Of a DNA stretch of 64,000 bases, positions 62,138 to 64,000 are shown piece by piece. Where the stretch lies: contig NWBN01000031.1 of assembly GCA_002633315.1 (NCBI GenBank), forward strand, positions 310,001 to 374,000, given 5' to 3'. The stretch is from Bacteroidales bacterium Phil6. Its GTDB lineage: Bacteria; Bacteroidota; Bacteroidia; Bacteroidales; F082. The stretch's first letter is position 1, and each line of letters begins with the position of its first letter. The position numbers and the translations under genes were made by a program. The notes beneath the pieces were generated by a model. The model searched no databases. It had not been told where the DNA came from and worked only from the letters and a program-made list of their open reading frames with translations.

Positions 62138-62896
62138 ATGACAGAGAAACTGCCGAAATCTTTTTCATGTGATATTCAGATTCAATCGGGAATTTGTGAT
62201 TCTTTGTTGAGGTTGAAGCCGGAAGCTGCCATGCTGATGATACAAGACATAGCAGCACAACATGCCACTTTGCTTGGCATTGACGACCCTAATTTGAAGG
62301 CTAAAGACAATGCCTTATGGGTTATTTCACGTACTAAGATGATTTTTAATGATATACCTCAATGGTATGACGTGGTAACCGCTAAAACATGGCCGTCAAG
62401 ACCAACTGGAATACGTTGTGAACGCAATTACTCTATAACAAAAGACGGTAAACTGATGATTGCTGCAATATCTGAATGGGTTATCATTGATGCCGGTACA
62501 AGAAAACTGAGAAAGGTTGAAACAACGCATTTCCCTTCAGATAATGAGATAGAATGGTTATCGGACAGGATGGTGACATCTCCTTTCAGAAGGATAAAAG
62601 ACGACTTTAGTGAGGATGATTTGATATATTCGAGAATGATACGAAGCAGTGACATTGACATAACTCATCATACTAATAATGCTGTTTACTGTTCCATGTT
62701 CTTGGATACTTTTAGAGTTGCCGACCTGGAGTCCTGGAAGATGTCAGAGATAGAAGTATCCTATCATAATGAGAGTATAGAAGGCGAGATATTGCATGTT
62801 TATAGAAAACAGAAAGAAGACGGTTATTATTTTGCAATAAAGAATGATGCAGGGATATTGATAACTACTGCCTTTATCTTGTTCGTCGATAAATAA
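62138..62896 (+). CDS. Acyl-ACP thioesterase
   Basis: This 252-residue cytoplasmic enzyme has a double hot-dog fold. It releases fatty acids from acyl-carrier protein. The first hot-dog contains MLMIQDIAAQHATLLG and ALWVISRTKMIFNDIPQW, and SWPSRPTGIRCERNYSI-like residues follow (TWPSRPTGIRCERNY). The second contains the catalytic segment DIDITHHTNNAVYCSMFLD with the conserved His and Asn, and ends EVSYHNESIEGEIL. Length and motifs match the bacterial FatA-like family. It is convergent with the DegV gene across a strong terminator. Confidence 0.92.
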   Translation: MTEKLPKSFSCDIQIQSGICDSLLRLKPEAAMLMIQDIAAQHATLLGIDDPNLKAKDNALWVISRTKMIFNDIPQWYDVVTAKTWPSRPTGIRCERNYSITKDGKLMIAAISEWVIIDAGTRKLRKVETTHFPSDNEIEWLSDRMVTSPFRRIKDDFSEDDLIYSRMIRSSDIDITHHTNNAVYCSMFLDTFRVADLESWKMSEIEVSYHNESIEGEILHVYRKQKEDGYYFAIKNDAGILITTAFILFVDK

Positions 62897-62914
62897 GACC
62901 TGAATTGATAAATA

Positions 62915-62942
62915 AAAAATCCTGCTTTGAAGCAGGATTTTT
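62915..62942. terminator. Bidirectional terminator between thioesterase and DegV genes
   Basis: Perfect 13-nt arms (AAAAATCCTGCTT and its complement) surround a 2-nt centre, flanked by A and T runs on either side. It serves both the plus-strand gene ending at 62896 and the minus-strand gene ending at 62960. Confidence 0.92.
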
Positions 62943-62959
62943 CGTATGTAAAAGTTAAA

Positions 62960-64000
62960 TTATTCCAAAATAACTGATATCGAAATTGTCTTGGGACCCA
63001 CTTTACCTGTAATCATGGGAGAGGCATCAGTGATATAAAGTGCTGATTTTCCTGTAATTTCTTTTATACGTTCTTGAATATACAACACTGCTTCCATGTT
63101 GTCGGCATGTGTGATGGCATAATTCCATATCTTATTGCCTTTAACGAATTTTTTGAACGATTCAATAACTCTGTCATGTGATTTTCTACTCGAGAATGAC
63201 ACGTCTGACAATGTTGGCTTGCCGTCAGGTTTTATGGTAATTGTAGGCATTATGCCTAAACATTTCACTATGAAACTCTTAAAATTACTGAGACGACCTG
63301 ATTTGAAAGCATATTTTACTGTGTTGCAGCAAACCCACATCTTGGAGTTTCGAGTCCATTCTTTCAATTTTTCCACCACTTCATCATGCGGCATTCCCTG
63401 TTCTATACATTCTGCTGCTCTCACAAGCATGAGACCGAGACTGCTGGATGCTGAGTGTGTGTCTACAACACTGATTTTCTTTCCGGTTTTCTCACTGACT
63501 TTTTCTGCTGCCTTACGGCTTCCATTGATAGTACCGCTTAGACATTCCATGATATGTGAACTTATCACGGAGTCGTAATGGGAAGTGAGATAGTTGTATT
63601 TGTTTATGAATTCATTAAGACTCGGCTGTGCAGAAGTAGGCAGTTCTGGATATGAATACAACTTCTCGATAAAAGGTTTGGATTTGATGGTAAGATGGTC
63701 CAAATAGCATTCTTTGCCGAAGTGTATGCTGAGAGGCACTACTTGAATATGGTGTTTCAACAAAAGTTCTTCCGGCAGGTCACAAGTGGAGTCTGTCAGT
63801 ATGCCTATGTTGCTTTTTTTGTTGGCAACTATGTCGTTTTGCATAACCATATCTTCCACTTTCTGGTATATGATGTTGCCGACTTTTTGTATTCTTTCCA
63901 TTACCACCCACGGCATGTCGGTATGTATGTGAAGTCTCATCTTGGTAGTAGAGCCGGCTACAACCATGCTGTCTCCCAAGTCTTTTATCATCTCACTAAT
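62960..64000 (-). CDS. DAK-DegV fusion protein, C-terminal part
   Basis: The reading frame stays open through the right edge of the window (...ISEMIKDLGDSMVV), so the Met at 63991 is internal and the gene is cut. Visible are the end of a FakA-like DAK domain (GDSMVVAGSTTKMRLHIHTDMPWVVMERIQKVGN) and then a complete DegV/FakB-type fatty-acid-binding domain (IGILTDSTCDLPEELLLKHHIQVVPLSIHFG, PTSAQPSLNEFINKY, VVDTHSASSSLGLMLV). In Bacteroidetes, DAK2-DAK1-DegV fusions of ~840 residues occur. FakA/FakB proteins phosphorylate exogenous fatty acids; a role in fatty acid use fits the neighbouring thioesterase and lipid kinase. Confidence 0.85.
   Translation of the reverse strand: MSEMIKDLGDSMVVAGSTTKMRLHIHTDMPWVVMERIQKVGNIIYQKVEDMVMQNDIVANKKSNIGILTDSTCDLPEELLLKHHIQVVPLSIHFGKECYLDHLTIKSKPFIEKLYSYPELPTSAQPSLNEFINKYNYLTSHYDSVISSHIMECLSGTINGSRKAAEKVSEKTGKKISVVDTHSASSSLGLMLVRAAECIEQGMPHDEVVEKLKEWTRNSKMWVCCNTVKYAFKSGRLSNFKSFIVKCLGIMPTITIKPDGKPTLSDVSFSSRKSHDRVIESFKKFVKGNKIWNYAITHADNMEAVLYIQERIKEITGKSALYITDASPMITGKVGPKTISISVILE

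Overview
The window looks like a Bacteroidales (Bacteroidota) chromosome. It is AT-rich, and its upstream regions repeatedly carry the Bacteroidetes -7 box (TAnnTTTG), often with a TTTG/TTGAC -33 element, while Shine-Dalgarno sequences are mostly absent. Five predicted secreted proteins end in a type IX secretion (T9SS) type-A sorting domain (YPNP...G.Y...). The window carries parts of both Rnf and Na+-NQR, a six-S1-domain ribosomal protein S1, and an ADP-forming acetate-CoA ligase. This fits an anaerobic, peptide/amino-acid-fermenting member of the order; genus cannot be read from the sequence. No tRNA, rRNA, CRISPR array, insertion sequence or prophage was seen.

Region 1 (1-24430) is entirely on the minus strand. 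Read in transcription order it holds rseC-like, rnfB-C-D-G-E-A, a gingipain-family (C25) peptidase, a terminator, a second C25 peptidase, a terminator, a CPA2 cation/proton antiporter, a third C25 peptidase, then nqrA-nqrB-nqrC (nqrC cut by the left edge). Two ion-translocating redox pumps therefore flank three large secreted cysteine peptidases. This is consistent with a lifestyle in which extracellular proteolysis feeds amino-acid fermentation and Rnf/NQR convert the resulting redox energy into an ion gradient; that link is inference from gene order.

Region 2 (24450-35445) has a YihY-family membrane protein, a MATE exporter, a T9SS-sorted protein of unknown role, and a surface-glycan group: gpsA, a Wzx-like flippase, hddA and hddC (GDP-D-glycero-D-manno-heptose synthesis), a GT4 glycosyltransferase and a methyltransferase with an N-terminal CxxC pair. 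Region 3 (35446-43930) holds a long AT-rich gap, a secreted choloylglycine-hydrolase-family enzyme, rpsA, a T9SS protein with HAF-like repeats, and the ychF-idi pair.

Region 4 (43931-53884) holds a membrane/cytidylate-kinase-like fusion divergent from an AraC regulator; an SPFH / ribbon-helix-helix / membrane-protein operon with three 11-bp direct repeats at its promoter; guaA; a YitT-family protein; and an archaeal-type AAA ATPase gene bracketed by two nearly identical ~195-bp intergenic elements. Each element carries promoter-like boxes and ends in a terminator hairpin, and they look like a duplicated small-RNA gene. This is the most novel-looking part of the window. Region 5 (53889-64000) holds an S9 peptidase, an ABC transporter operon ending in a YtrA-type GntR regulator, a membrane protein, the ADP-forming acetate-CoA ligase, a lipid kinase, an acyl-ACP thioesterase, and the 3' part of a DAK/DegV fusion gene cut by the right edge.
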